In this document: piece by piece, positions 1 to 7,609 of the stretch | Position numbering within the stretch: position 1 is the stretch's first letter | How the letters are laid out: each line of letters starts with the position of its first letter | Assembly (NCBI GenBank): GCA_002404095.1 | Contig: DHJA01000163.1 | Location: forward strand, 10,730 to 26,868 | Source: Planctomycetaceae bacterium UBA4732 | GTDB lineage: Bacteria; Planctomycetota; Planctomycetia; Gemmatales; Gemmataceae | DNA length: 16,139 nucleotides | Direction: 5' to 3' | Program-made: the position numbers and the translations under genes | Notes under the pieces: generated by a model | Databases searched by the model: none | Told to the model about the DNA's origin: nothing | The model's input: the letters and a program-made list of their open reading frames with translations, nothing else

Positions 1-24
1 GGGTCGCGGCTAAACGGTCGTAGT

Positions 25-747
25 ATGAGGGAGGCCGCGTCCGCCGTGCTTGATCCGCAGTACGCCGAGTTGGCCGAACTGGCCGGCGGCTTCATCCACG
101 AAATCAAAAACCACCTCAGCACCCTCGGCCTCAACCTCCAACTCTTGGCCGAGGACTTTGCCGATCCTCAATCCCAGCGCGAACGCCGCGCCCTGGAGCG
201 CGTCAAGCGCCTGGAATCGGAATGTCAGAGGTTGGTGGACGTATCCAACGACTTTCTCCGCTTTGCGCGCGTCCAAGAGGTGGAAACGACGCCGGCAGAT
301 CTGGCGGTGGTCGTCGAGGAAGTGGTGGACTTCTTCAACCCAACGGCGCGCGCGGCCGGCATCGAGATCAAAAGTTACCTGCCTGGCGACTTACCGCCGG
401 TGGCTCTGGACGCCGACTTGTTTAAGCAAGTGCTGCTCAATCTGCTACTGAACGCGCAGCAGGCCATGCCAGACGGCGGCGAAGTGACGATCCAGGGGCG
501 GAGCGAGCGAGACGCAATCTTCTTGAGCGTAATCGACGCCGGCAAGGGCATGGCGCCTGAGGTGACGGCCAAGATATTCCGGCCGTTTTACTCGACGCGC
601 CCAGGCGGCACGGGTCTGGGCCTGGCGACGACGCGCAAGATCGTCGAGGCTCACGGCGGGACAATTGAAGTGCAGAGCGAAGTCGGCCGCGGCAGCAAAT
701 TTACTATCCGGCTGCCAGTTGCCGCCGATGAGAGCGCCGTGACCTAA
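25..747 (+). CDS. Soluble NtrB-like sensor histidine kinase (HisKA + HATPase_c)
   Basis: Autophosphorylating histidine kinase that should pass phosphate to a response regulator not seen in this window. The H-box is GGFIHEIKNHL with the phospho-acceptor His at residue 25. The ATP-binding domain has an N-box (NLLLNAQQAMP, Asn143), G1 box DAGKGMAP (Asp171), F-box IFRPFYST, and G2 box GGTGLGLAT (194-202). There is no transmembrane segment and no PAS, HAMP or other sensor domain, so it is probably cytoplasmic and takes its signal through a partner or an N-terminal extension. The start is uncertain. The frame is open to the left edge of the window and the ATG at 25 has no clear Shine-Dalgarno, so the true start may lie outside. 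The stop codon sits in the loop of a terminator hairpin. Function as a kinase is solid; the pathway it controls is unknown. Confidence 0.9.
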   Translation: MREAASAVLDPQYAELAELAGGFIHEIKNHLSTLGLNLQLLAEDFADPQSQRERRALERVKRLESECQRLVDVSNDFLRFARVQEVETTPADLAVVVEEVVDFFNPTARAAGIEIKSYLPGDLPPVALDADLFKQVLLNLLLNAQQAMPDGGEVTIQGRSERDAIFLSVIDAGKGMAPEVTAKIFRPFYSTRPGGTGLGLATTRKIVEAHGGTIEVQSEVGRGSKFTIRLPVAADESAVT

Positions 748-766
748 GGCGTCACGGTGATTTTTT
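737..766 (+). terminator. Rho-independent terminator of the kinase gene
   Basis: A 7-bp stem, CCGTGAC (737-743) and GTCACGG (751-757), encloses a 7-base loop and is followed by TGA and six T residues (761-766). The TAA of the kinase lies in the loop. The opposing minus-strand gene ends at 752, inside the 3' arm, so one hairpin overlaps the stop codons of two convergent genes. The T run exists only for plus-strand transcription. Confidence 0.7.
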
Positions 767-1417
767 GTCGGCCGGTCGCGTGAAATCGACCACTGTGGTA
801 TGACCCGCCGTCACCTCAACTTGTCGTTCCTTCTGGGCGTCGTCGCCGCCGTCTTTCCAGGAGGCCGACACCGTGTAATGGCACGTTTTGCCTTCCGGCA
901 ACTCTGGTGTGACGAAGTAGCGCGTGGTTCCTTCGGTATACGTCCGCTCGCCATCGAAGAGAACGTGGGCGAAACGGGTGGGAATGCGCACCTGTACGAT
1001 GGCGGCGCGCGGCGGCGGCAGTTTGAGGGCGCCGCTCGGCTGCGGCAGGCCGACGCGCTGACCGCGACGCGATGGGAACATGGCGCCGTCCGGCGCGTCG
1101 GCGTTGTGAGGGCCGTACATAGTGTGCAGAGAGGGATCCTCTGGTTCGTAGCCAGGCTGATTGCCATAGTCTTCGGGCTGGCCGTATGGCGAATAAACCG
1201 GGGGCGAATAGGTTGAAATGGCGGGGTTGTACGGATTGCGGCCGCGATTGTAGGGACTGTAGGGATAGATGCGATCGGCGTCCCAGCCGGGCATGTGTTC
1301 GCGGTCGGGCCGGTAGGGGCGATCCTCCGCGCGGGCGGATGGCGCCGCCAGCAGGGCGAATACGAAAGAAGAGACCAGCAAAAAGCGGGTTGCGTACACG
1401 ACTACGGCTCCTTTCAT
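752..1417 (-). CDS. Secreted protein with C-terminal TIGR03000-type planctomycete domain
   Basis: Exported protein of unknown function, 221 aa from the preferred start. A signal peptide covers residues 1-30 and ends in PSARA before Glu-Asp. Residues 31 to about 100 are low complexity, rich in Tyr, Pro, Arg and Asn (YPYSPYNRGRNPYNP). Residues of about 139-212 match the TIGR03000 pattern as I remember it: VQVRIPTRFAHVLFDGERT, then TTRYFVTPELPEGK, then a charged YTVSASW strand, ending VEVTAGHTTVVDF. That domain is known almost only from planctomycetes, often in several copies; here there is one. The in-frame ATG at 1426 directly abuts a GGAG, whereas the ATG at 1415-1417 lies 9 bases from it, so the second is preferred. 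The gene is divergent from hom, with only 47 bases between start codons. Confidence 0.82.
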   Translation of the reverse strand: MKGAVVVYATRFLLVSSFVFALLAAPSARAEDRPYRPDREHMPGWDADRIYPYSPYNRGRNPYNPAISTYSPPVYSPYGQPEDYGNQPGYEPEDPSLHTMYGPHNADAPDGAMFPSRRGQRVGLPQPSGALKLPPPRAAIVQVRIPTRFAHVLFDGERTYTEGTTRYFVTPELPEGKTCHYTVSASWKDGGDDAQKERQVEVTAGHTTVVDFTRPADKKSP

Positions 1418-1425
1418 TAGAATCA

Positions 1426-1452
1426 TCTCCGCGTTCTCTGCGTTCTCCGCGG
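1426..1452. repeat. Three tandem 9-mers between divergent genes
   Basis: Three 9-base units, TCTCCGCGT (1426-1434), TCTCTGCGT (1435-1443) and TCTCCGCGG (1444-1452), run in tandem and are followed by TGAAATT. Read on the minus strand the segment resembles the CACCGCGGAGAACGCAGAG-type phrase that recurs in intergenic DNA of many unrelated bacterial genomes. Here it fills most of the spacer between hom and the TIGR03000 gene, and on the minus strand it supplies that gene's GGAG ribosome-binding site. Dispersion in this genome cannot be tested from one window. Confidence 0.6.
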
Positions 1453-1464
1453 TGAAATTATCTT

Positions 1465-2766
1465 ATGGAACCTCTCAATATCGCCTTGATCGGCTGCGGC
1501 ACCGTCGGCGGCGGAGTCGCCAAGCTGCTGCTGAAACAACCCGAGCGCCTGGCGGCGCGGGCCGGCCGGCCGCTCGTGCTGCGCCGCGTCGTGGTGCGCG
1601 ACCTGGACAAACAACGAGCAATCGCCGTGCCGCGCGAGTTGTTGACCACCGATTTGCAACAGGTGATCGACGACCCAAGCATTCAAGTCGCCGTGGAACT
1701 GGTCGGCGGCGTGGACTGGGCGCGACAAGCGGTGCTGGAACTGCTGGCGGCCGGCAAGGACGTGGTGACGGCCAACAAAGCACTGTTGGCGCAACACGGC
1801 GCCGAAGTCTTCGACGCCGCCCGACGGCACGGCCGAGCCGTCGCCTTCGAGGCCAGCGTCGCCGGCGGCATTCCCATCATCGCCGCCCTCGCCCAGAGCC
1901 TCGCCGCTAATCAGATATTAGCGATCCAAGGAATCCTCAATGGCACGAGCAACTTCATCCTCACCAGCATGACCGAGGGCAACAAAGGTTACGCCGACGC
2001 TCTGGCCGAGGCCCAGCGCCGCGGCTACGCCGAGGCCGATCCGACCCTCGACGTAAATGGGGCCGACGCCGCCCACAAGCTGGCCATCCTCGCCCAGATC
2101 GCCTTCGGCGTGGCCGTGCCGATGTCGGCCATCGAATGCCGCGGCATCGCCGACGTGGACGCGCTGGACATCCGCTTCGCGGGCGAGTTGGGCTACGTCA
2201 TCAAGCTGCTGGCCGAGGCGTTCCTGTCGGACGACCAGCTGGCGCTGCACGTCTCGCCGGTGTTGCTGCGACGGGCGACGCCGCTGGCCCAGGTGCGCGG
2301 CGCCTACAACGCGATCTCGGTGGTAGGCGACGCGGTGGGCGACACGCTGTATTACGGACAGGGAGCGGGGCAAATGCCGACGGCCAGTGCGGTGACGGCC
2401 GACATCATCGACCTGGCCGTCGGCCGCAGCCAGCGGACGTTCCAGACGCTGCGGCTATGGAATGACAACGGGACGCGGACGCGGCTACGTCCGCCGGACG
2501 CGGTGCGCACACGGTTCTACCTGCGGCTCTTGGTGGACGACCGGCCGGGCGTGCTGGCGGACGTGGCGCGACTATTGGCGCAACATCAAATCAGCATCGC
2601 GTCGGTGATCCAGCACGAGACGCCGGACGAGACGGAGGGGACGCGGGTGCAGCTGGTCATCATGACGCACACGGCCGCGACGGGAGCGTTCCGGTCGGCG
2701 GCGGCGGACATGGAGCGGCTGGGGTGCGTGGCTGCGCCGGCGGTGTATTATCCGGTGGGGGATTAA
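1465..2766 (+). CDS. hom: Homoserine dehydrogenase with C-terminal ACT domain
   Basis: NAD(P)-dependent reduction of aspartate semialdehyde to homoserine, the branch point to threonine and methionine. The 433 aa are usual for the monofunctional form. The Rossmann glycine motif is IGCGTVGGGVAK (residues 9-20). TANKALLA (103-110), ASVAGGIPII (130-139) and GILNGTSNFI (156-165) are family signatures. The catalytic stretch YAEADPTLDVNGADAAHKLA runs from 188 to 207, with Lys205 the likely catalytic lysine. An ACT domain starts near 351 (FYLRLLVDDRPGVLADVARL), which implies feedback control by an amino acid, probably threonine. The ATG at 1465 follows GGTGA by 9 bases. Two degenerate copies of its 3' end lie downstream at 4930-5021 and 7610-7669. 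The next enzyme of the pathway may be the apgM-like gene 11 kb downstream. Confidence 0.97.
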   Translation: MEPLNIALIGCGTVGGGVAKLLLKQPERLAARAGRPLVLRRVVVRDLDKQRAIAVPRELLTTDLQQVIDDPSIQVAVELVGGVDWARQAVLELLAAGKDVVTANKALLAQHGAEVFDAARRHGRAVAFEASVAGGIPIIAALAQSLAANQILAIQGILNGTSNFILTSMTEGNKGYADALAEAQRRGYAEADPTLDVNGADAAHKLAILAQIAFGVAVPMSAIECRGIADVDALDIRFAGELGYVIKLLAEAFLSDDQLALHVSPVLLRRATPLAQVRGAYNAISVVGDAVGDTLYYGQGAGQMPTASAVTADIIDLAVGRSQRTFQTLRLWNDNGTRTRLRPPDAVRTRFYLRLLVDDRPGVLADVARLLAQHQISIASVIQHETPDETEGTRVQLVIMTHTAATGAFRSAAADMERLGCVAAPAVYYPVGD

Positions 2767-2797
2767 GAGCCGCGTTCGCGGTTTGAGCGGATATTCC

Positions 2798-2827
2798 TTG
2801 CGGCGAGCCGCACGGTGGGCGTATACT
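2798..2827 (+). promoter_or_regulatory. Sigma-70-type promoter for the WD40 gene
   Basis: TTGCGG (2798-2803), an 18-base spacer and TATACT (2822-2827) form a recognisable -35/-10 pair, 39 bases upstream of the WD40 start codon at 2867. This would make the WD40 gene a separate transcript from hom. Identified by pattern only. Confidence 0.5.
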
Positions 2828-2866
2828 CCAATCACCCCTTCGCTTCCAGGCTTCCGGAGATTCCGC

Positions 2867-4918
2867 ATGTCCCCTTTCCCACGCACGACATGGCTTGCCG
2901 CCCTGGTCCTCCCCGCACTGTTGCTGGCCGCGCCGATGCAGGCAACTTCGGCCGAAAGCGACGACGTACCCCCGCGAGTGAAGCCGCTGTCCGAGCGAAC
3001 CGTCGCCATCGCTCCCTGGGAGGTAAGTTCCACCTCGCCCTTCGGGGATAGTCGCTTCGGCGGTGACGACGACCGAGGCTTCGCCTTCTCGCCAGACGGG
3101 TCGCTGCTGGCCGGATCGGACGGAGGCGGTTGGCAACTGGAACTTTGGGATGTGGCCTCCGGGAAGAGCCTGGGCCGCTTCGGTCGTTTCGGAAATTCCG
3201 CCATCATCGCCTTCCGCAGGGACGGCAAGGTGCTGGCTTCCGTTGAACAGAACCCCCAAGGGTCTTCCGTGGAACTGTGGGATGCCGCCGGGCGCAAGCT
3301 GATCCGCCAGCTGGATGAGGACGTAAACACTATCCCCTTCACGGCCGCGGCCTTTTCACCCGACGGCAAGACGCTTGCCCTAGGAGGAGGTCCAGACCGC
3401 AGAAAGCCCGGCAACCCGGCCATCCATCTCTGGGACGTGGCCACCGGCGACGAAGTTCGCACGTTCCCGGGGCCTCCGGCCGCCGCAAACGCGCCGATGT
3501 TCCGGCGGGCGCCGAAACCGTTTGACTGCTTGTGCTATTCGCCAGACGGTCGGTCTCTGGCCCTTGTGGCCGATCACAAGGTTCTGCTATGGGAACTGGC
3601 AAGCGGAAAAGAACGTTGTTTGCTCGGCGTGTTGCCGGTCGCGGCCGCGCACGTCAGAGGAGCCAACGGCGCCTCATCCATCGCCTATTCCCCCGACGGA
3701 CGAACGCTCGCGGTCGGGGGCGCCGACGGCGCGGTGCGTCTCTGGGATGTGGCCCGCGCGCGGGAATGCCCGCCCTTGGTCGCCGACATGGGCGCGGTGC
3801 GGGCCGTGGCGTTCGCGCCGGACGGCAAAACCTTATGGTCCTTGGGCCATGACAACAGGGTGTTGACGTGGCCAGCGACGGGGCCGTTCCGGAACTGGCG
3901 GCCTGAACGCGGTAAGCTGTCGGAGGCCGCCCTCAAGGCGTTGTGGGATAATCTGGCGGACAACGACGCCCTGACGCGCTATGCGGCGGCCCAAACCCTG
4001 GCTGCCGCGCCCGCGCAGGCGGCGCCTTTCCTCAAGGAGCGCCTCCATCCCGTCGCGAAGATCGACGCCGCACGCGCCGCCCAGCTGGCGACCGGCCTGA
4101 ATAGCGAGGACTTCAACGAGAGGAAAAAGGCGGTAATAGAACTGCGGAAGTTGGGGGAGTTGGCGCTCCCCGTTCTGGGGCAAGGGACGGCGCGGGGCTA
4201 CAACCCGGCGTCTCGACGGATCATGCAAAAGATGGAGAGCCAGTACCCCACGCCGGAGCAACTCCAGGCGTGTCGCGGTGTGGAGGCGCTGGGACAGATG
4301 GGCGGCGACGAGGCCCGGCGGCTGTTGACCGATCTGGCCGATGGGGCGCCCGAAGCGCTGCTCACCCGGCAAGCCAAGACGGCGTTGGAACGCCTCACGG
4401 TTCCGGCGACGGAGAAGGCTGCCGGGCCGGAGTCGTTGTGGGACGACTTGGCGAACGCCGACGCGCGGCGGGCGTACCAGGCAATCGGCGCACTGGCGGC
4501 GAAACCGGACCAGGCAATCCCGTTGTTACGGGACCGGCTGCGGCAGGCGGCGGCGGAGACTGGGGACGACCCCGAGCGGGTGGCCCGGCTAATCGCGGAC
4601 CTGAGCGCCGATGACTTCGACGCGCGCGAGAAGGCGTCCAAGGAACTGGCGCGGTTAGGCCAGCCTGTTGAGCCGGCCATGCGGAAGGCGCTGGAAGCTG
4701 GGCCCGAGCCGGAAGCGAAGCGCCGGCTCCAGGAGTTGACGAGTGCGATCAAATCCGATTGGCCGCCGCAGCGTCTCCAGGTGGAACGGGCGCTGGAAGC
4801 GCTGGAACGGGTCGGTGGCGACGAGGCGCGGCAGGCGCTGGAGGCAGCGGACAAGGACGCGCGGAACCAGTGGATCAAAGGGGAGATCGCCGATTCCCTG
4901 CGCCGGTTGAAGAAATAA
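2867..4918 (+). CDS. Secreted WD40 beta-propeller protein with duplicated C-terminal helical module
   Basis: Exported protein of 683 aa, function unknown; WD40 propellers are protein-interaction scaffolds. The ATG at 2867 is preferred over upstream in-frame starts because GGAGA lies 6 bases before it and it opens a good signal peptide (residues 1-29, hydrophobic AALVLPALLLAA, cleavage after TSA). Six WD-type blades are visible, with the SPDG...LW pattern near residues 71-95, 112-139, 158-190, 219-243, 268-294 and 309-335. The C-terminal half is two copies of one helical unit, about 359-510 and 524-681. Each unit starts LWD(N/D)LA, contains a DF-x-x-R-(E/K)-K-A segment, and ends (Q/R)-x-GGDEAR. 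This architecture is common in planctomycetes. It stands alone, with its own promoter. The remnant of hom begins 11 bases after its stop. Confidence 0.85.
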   Translation: MSPFPRTTWLAALVLPALLLAAPMQATSAESDDVPPRVKPLSERTVAIAPWEVSSTSPFGDSRFGGDDDRGFAFSPDGSLLAGSDGGGWQLELWDVASGKSLGRFGRFGNSAIIAFRRDGKVLASVEQNPQGSSVELWDAAGRKLIRQLDEDVNTIPFTAAAFSPDGKTLALGGGPDRRKPGNPAIHLWDVATGDEVRTFPGPPAAANAPMFRRAPKPFDCLCYSPDGRSLALVADHKVLLWELASGKERCLLGVLPVAAAHVRGANGASSIAYSPDGRTLAVGGADGAVRLWDVARARECPPLVADMGAVRAVAFAPDGKTLWSLGHDNRVLTWPATGPFRNWRPERGKLSEAALKALWDNLADNDALTRYAAAQTLAAAPAQAAPFLKERLHPVAKIDAARAAQLATGLNSEDFNERKKAVIELRKLGELALPVLGQGTARGYNPASRRIMQKMESQYPTPEQLQACRGVEALGQMGGDEARRLLTDLADGAPEALLTRQAKTALERLTVPATEKAAGPESLWDDLANADARRAYQAIGALAAKPDQAIPLLRDRLRQAAAETGDDPERVARLIADLSADDFDAREKASKELARLGQPVEPAMRKALEAGPEPEAKRRLQELTSAIKSDWPPQRLQVERALEALERVGGDEARQALEAADKDARNQWIKGEIADSLRRLKK

Positions 4919-4929
4919 CCAATAGAAAG

Positions 4930-5021
4930 CGGAGGGGAGGCGGGTGCGGCTATAGTCATCAGGACGCACATGGCGGCGGCGGTGTATTATCCAGTGGGAG
5001 ATTGAGCGGCCGTGTTCTTGG
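4930..5021 (+). pseudogene. Degenerate copy of the hom 3' end (fragment A)
   Basis: Positions 4930-4970 align with hom 2633-2671 (GTCATCA.GACGCACA is shared, with one 2-base insertion). Positions 4978-5021 align with hom 2739-2781, including the stop region and about 15 bases past it. The hom interval 2672-2738 is missing. The second part still reads A-V-Y-Y-P-V-G-D-stop, the exact C-terminus of hom, but with CCA for CCG, GGA for GGG, and TGA for TAA. That synonymous pattern points to descent from a coding copy. The right half overlaps the 3' end of the opposing glycosyltransferase gene. Confidence 0.8.
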
Positions 5022-6345
5022 CCCAGAGCAGTTCTTCCAGCGCGTCACAAGCGGCCCGCACTCCGTTCTCTTGCCGTAACTTCTCCCCGATCCCCAATGC
5101 CCGCCGAGAGTAGACCGGATTGTCGAGCAGGCGCCGCAACTCAGCCGCAATACGAGTCGGACTGTGCCGGCGCCGAGAAATCGTGTGAGCGATCCCGAGT
5201 CGGGTCACACGCGCGGCGTTGTCAAATTGGTCGTGAGCGTAGGGCATGACCAGCATGGGACGACCGGAACGCATCGCCAGGGCGGTCGTGCCAACGCCGC
5301 CCGGGTGGACAATGGCAGCCGCCCTTGGAAAAAGCCCCGAGAACGGGGCGTAATCGAACGCCACGACGCCGTCCGGTAGGGAAGCCGGCCGGTTCCCCGG
5401 GTCTTTGCCGACGATGAGTACGGCCCTTCGGCCGACCAACTTGGCGGCGGCGGTACTGTGCTCGAAGAACGGCCCGGCGTCCAGGACGGCCGACGAGCCG
5501 AGCGTGAACACGACAGGAGGAGGACCTGCGTCCAGGAAGCGAACCAACTCGGGCGGCATCCCGACCTCATCGCTCGGGTCAGAGAACGGGAAGCCGCTAA
5601 CAACGGTTTGCGGAGGCCAGTCCGGCTGTTTGGCGGCAAACAGTTGCGAGAACATCGCCAGAACCAGCGACGGAGAGTGTTGGCCCTCGAACAGTGGATT
5701 TTCCAATGTGGGCGGCAGGTGAATCTCAGCCCGCAAACGGCGCCACGGCTCACCCCAGGAGCGACAACTCCGCTTGGCCAACCAGAACAAGGAACGGTGA
5801 AAGGCCGGACCGAGAAACCGGAACTTCGACAAGAACGGGAGCTGCGGCAACACGGGGGGATCGTAAGCCGAGAAGAAGCCCAAGGGCTGGAGGAAACTGG
5901 CAGCCCAGGGAATGCCTTTCTTCTCGGCCGCCAGCCTGGTGGCGTAGGTGAGTATGTGGGAAACCAGGAGGTCCGCCCCCTGCGCCGCTGCCAGGATGTC
6001 TTCGTAGGACTCCTGGAGGGCGGACATCATCAGTTCACGGATGACGTATTCGCTGCCCTTGTACGGGTCCATGATACGCCGCATGGCATCACGGTCGGCG
6101 TCCAGGTCGGGGCCGTCGGGGCGCACGGCGTGGAAGCCGATGCCCCGTGCCTCGATCCGCTGCTGATAGTGGCGGGTGGTGGCAATGACCGCTTCGTGTC
6201 CTCGGGCCTGCAAACCCAGGGCGACGGCGATGTAGGGATGTAGGTCGCCCAGAGAGCCGAACGTCGTGAGGACGATCCGGCGGCCAGTGTGATTCGGTTT
6301 CGCTTTGCCTGCCGGAGCGGCTGGTCCCACACATGCCCCCACCAA
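4987..6345 (-). CDS. GT1-type glycosyltransferase (GT28-like N-domain, UDPGT-like C-domain)
   Basis: Transfers a sugar from a nucleotide-sugar donor to a lipid or small-molecule acceptor that cannot be read from the sequence. The 452 aa form a GT-B fold: the N-terminal domain begins RRIVLTTFGSLGDLHPYIA (22-40), the usual G-S-x-G-D acceptor-domain signature. The C-domain carries the donor-binding signature HPGGVGTTALAMRSGRPML (347-365), followed by MPYAHDQFDNAARV (367-380) with the Asp-Gln pair at 372-373. The start is poor. The frame opens with TTG at 6345, with GTG at 6342 and 6330 as alternatives, none with a good Shine-Dalgarno and no ATG before residue 88. The last residues (NTAAQSPTG) are encoded antisense to a hom remnant and look like an acquired tail. 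An inverted-repeat element lies 16 bases upstream. Confidence 0.88.
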   Translation of the reverse strand: MVGACVGPAAPAGKAKPNHTGRRIVLTTFGSLGDLHPYIAVALGLQARGHEAVIATTRHYQQRIEARGIGFHAVRPDGPDLDADRDAMRRIMDPYKGSEYVIRELMMSALQESYEDILAAAQGADLLVSHILTYATRLAAEKKGIPWAASFLQPLGFFSAYDPPVLPQLPFLSKFRFLGPAFHRSLFWLAKRSCRSWGEPWRRLRAEIHLPPTLENPLFEGQHSPSLVLAMFSQLFAAKQPDWPPQTVVSGFPFSDPSDEVGMPPELVRFLDAGPPPVVFTLGSSAVLDAGPFFEHSTAAAKLVGRRAVLIVGKDPGNRPASLPDGVVAFDYAPFSGLFPRAAAIVHPGGVGTTALAMRSGRPMLVMPYAHDQFDNAARVTRLGIAHTISRRRHSPTRIAAELRRLLDNPVYSRRALGIGEKLRQENGVRAACDALEELLWAKNTAAQSPTG

Positions 6346-6360
6346 ATTGGCCGAACCCCT

Positions 6361-6452
6361 GATTAGGCCGACTGGCGAGGGTAAGAACCGTTGGTTAACC
6401 GCCCCGGCGCCCCCATGTGCCTGACGCCCTAATCAACGAGTTTCATGTTAAA
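6361..6452 (-). repeat. Dispersed inverted-repeat element, copy 1
   Basis: The left arm GATTAGGCCGACTGGC (6361-6376) pairs with GCCTGACGCCCTAATC (6419-6434) at 13 of 16 positions. The element then ends with CAACGAG...ATGTTAA, as in copy 3. It lies 16 bases upstream of the glycosyltransferase start. The flank GGCCGAACC at 6349-6357 is also found beside copy 2. The rest of the spacer, 6453-6563, holds no gene I can support, only a 10-bp inverted pair ACGAGTTTCA (6436-6445) and TGAAACTCGT (6550-6559). Confidence 0.6.
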
Positions 6453-6563
6453 AGACCTACTGACGAAGTCGATTCCATTCCAACCGGGGAAAGAGATTGT
6501 CACTGTGGCGACGCCCTTCGTAGCTTGCTGCGGAACCCGGACCGGGCCGTGAAACTCGTAGTA

Positions 6564-7415
6564 TCAGCAACGCCGGACCAGAACGAAGCTCTCTTTCAAT
6601 AAGCCGGCCTCGGTCGGCCAAGCGACCTGTGCCACCGGTCGGACGGCGGAGGGAACCGTCTCGAGCCCCACGAAGGCGAACGAATGGCTTCCAAGACCCG
6701 GCGTACCGAGGCAGAAGTGCAGTTCCTGGTGTTCACCGCCCAAGCGGATCGTCGAGCCACGGAGGGGCTTGGCCAAGACCGGGCCGCCGAAGTGAACAAC
6801 TGCCGCGGCGTCACGGCTGTCGGCGAAGAGCGGCCCCCACCCGGCGTATTGCAATGTCACGCCTCCGACCCAAACGGACACTTTGTACTGCACCGGCTCA
6901 GTCCCTTCCTGCCAGCAAACCAGTTGGAGCGCGGTGTGCTTCCCGGATAGATCGTCTGGTATGAGGTCTCCCGGCAAGTAAGTCCATTCACGGTAAGGAC
7001 CTGCCTTGCCGTTCTCTCCAATGGTCATGGACTCTCGGCGCTCGGTGGGCGTGCAAGCCTCGCCGTCGTCGGTAAGGTCGCCGTTCGCGTTGCGGTCAAC
7101 GTAGAGCTTCTTTCCGTCCTCCACGATCCAGACCCGGGTTTTAGCCTGGGGGCCGAACACAAGCAAGCAGTAACGCGGCTTGACCAGGCCTTTCGGCTCA
7201 ATGAGGCGCCTATCTACCTTGGACAAATCCGGCAGAGAAACGAGCGGCGGAGGGTCGAGGGCGGGGTCCATCGACTCGACAACGAGAATGGGTTTGTCGG
7301 GTGGTTTAGGGGGCAACGGCGGTAAGTTCGGCGAACTGCCGACGTATAGCAGCCAACCCACTACCCCCACGACGAGGAGGGTTACGGCATAGCCTATAGC
7401 CATGAACCGCCACAT
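6564..7415 (-). CDS. Membrane-anchored planctomycete protein with a DxNxNGD loop
   Basis: Unrecognised protein of 283 aa. One N-terminal hydrophobic segment (about residues 5-25, MAIGYAVTLLVVGVVGWLLY) is followed by a Pro-rich linker (SPNLPPLPPKPPDKP), so it is probably a signal anchor with the rest outside the cytoplasm. Residues 105-119 (YVDRNANGDLTDDGE) resemble a calcium-binding EF-hand or dockerin-type loop. The same phrase recurs in secreted planctomycete proteins of unknown role. The remainder looks like beta-rich sandwich sequence. The ATG at 7413-7415 is preferred over one 60 bases upstream because AGGA lies 6 bases before it and the hydrophobic segment then starts near the N-terminus. 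A repeat element lies 30 bases upstream. Its 3' neighbour on the same strand is the glycosyltransferase, 218 bases away; a shared transcript is possible but not shown. Confidence 0.7.
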   Translation of the reverse strand: MWRFMAIGYAVTLLVVGVVGWLLYVGSSPNLPPLPPKPPDKPILVVESMDPALDPPPLVSLPDLSKVDRRLIEPKGLVKPRYCLLVFGPQAKTRVWIVEDGKKLYVDRNANGDLTDDGEACTPTERRESMTIGENGKAGPYREWTYLPGDLIPDDLSGKHTALQLVCWQEGTEPVQYKVSVWVGGVTLQYAGWGPLFADSRDAAAVVHFGGPVLAKPLRGSTIRLGGEHQELHFCLGTPGLGSHSFAFVGLETVPSAVRPVAQVAWPTEAGLLKESFVLVRRC

Positions 7416-7444
7416 AATCAATCCTTTCTCATCGGCCGAACCGT

Positions 7445-7553
7445 GACTAGGCCGATCGGCGGCGGAACCCGCCACCTGCCGGGCCGGTCGGCGTAACGCG
7501 GATCATAAGGTTTACTTGCGCCGGCGTCAAGCGCCTGGCGCGAAAAATGTTAC
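7445..7553 (-). repeat. Dispersed inverted-repeat element, copy 2
   Basis: The left arm ACTAGGCCGATCGGC (7446-7460) faces GCCGGTCGGCGTAAC (7483-7497), 11 of 15 paired. Similarity to copy 3 continues through 7491-7533 (about 32 of 43 bases identical) and on to the shared end AATGTTA (7547-7553). It is 30 bases upstream of the membrane-protein start. A further piece like its right arm, GGTCAGCCTAACACGG (7599-7614), abuts hom fragment B. The interval 7416-7711 holds no intact gene, only this element, the hom fragment and a gene stub. Confidence 0.6.
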
Positions 7554-7609
7554 GGCGATTCCGTCCGCCGCGGCCTGGTCGGACAACAAGGCTCCAGCGG
7601 TCAGCCTAA

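Noticed and set aside
2572..3462. A 296-codon minus-strand open frame over hom and the WD40 gene.
   Set aside because: It is antisense to two well-supported genes and shows composition-driven Arg/Ser/Pro-rich sequence with no motif.
5458..6243. A 261-codon plus-strand open frame over the glycosyltransferase.
   Set aside because: It is antisense to the glycosyltransferase and of Arg/Gln/Gly-rich shadow composition.
6417..6602. A 61-codon plus-strand open frame in the spacer between the glycosyltransferase and membrane protein genes.
   Set aside because: No ribosome-binding site, no recognisable motif, and it overlaps both a repeat element and the end of the neighbouring gene.
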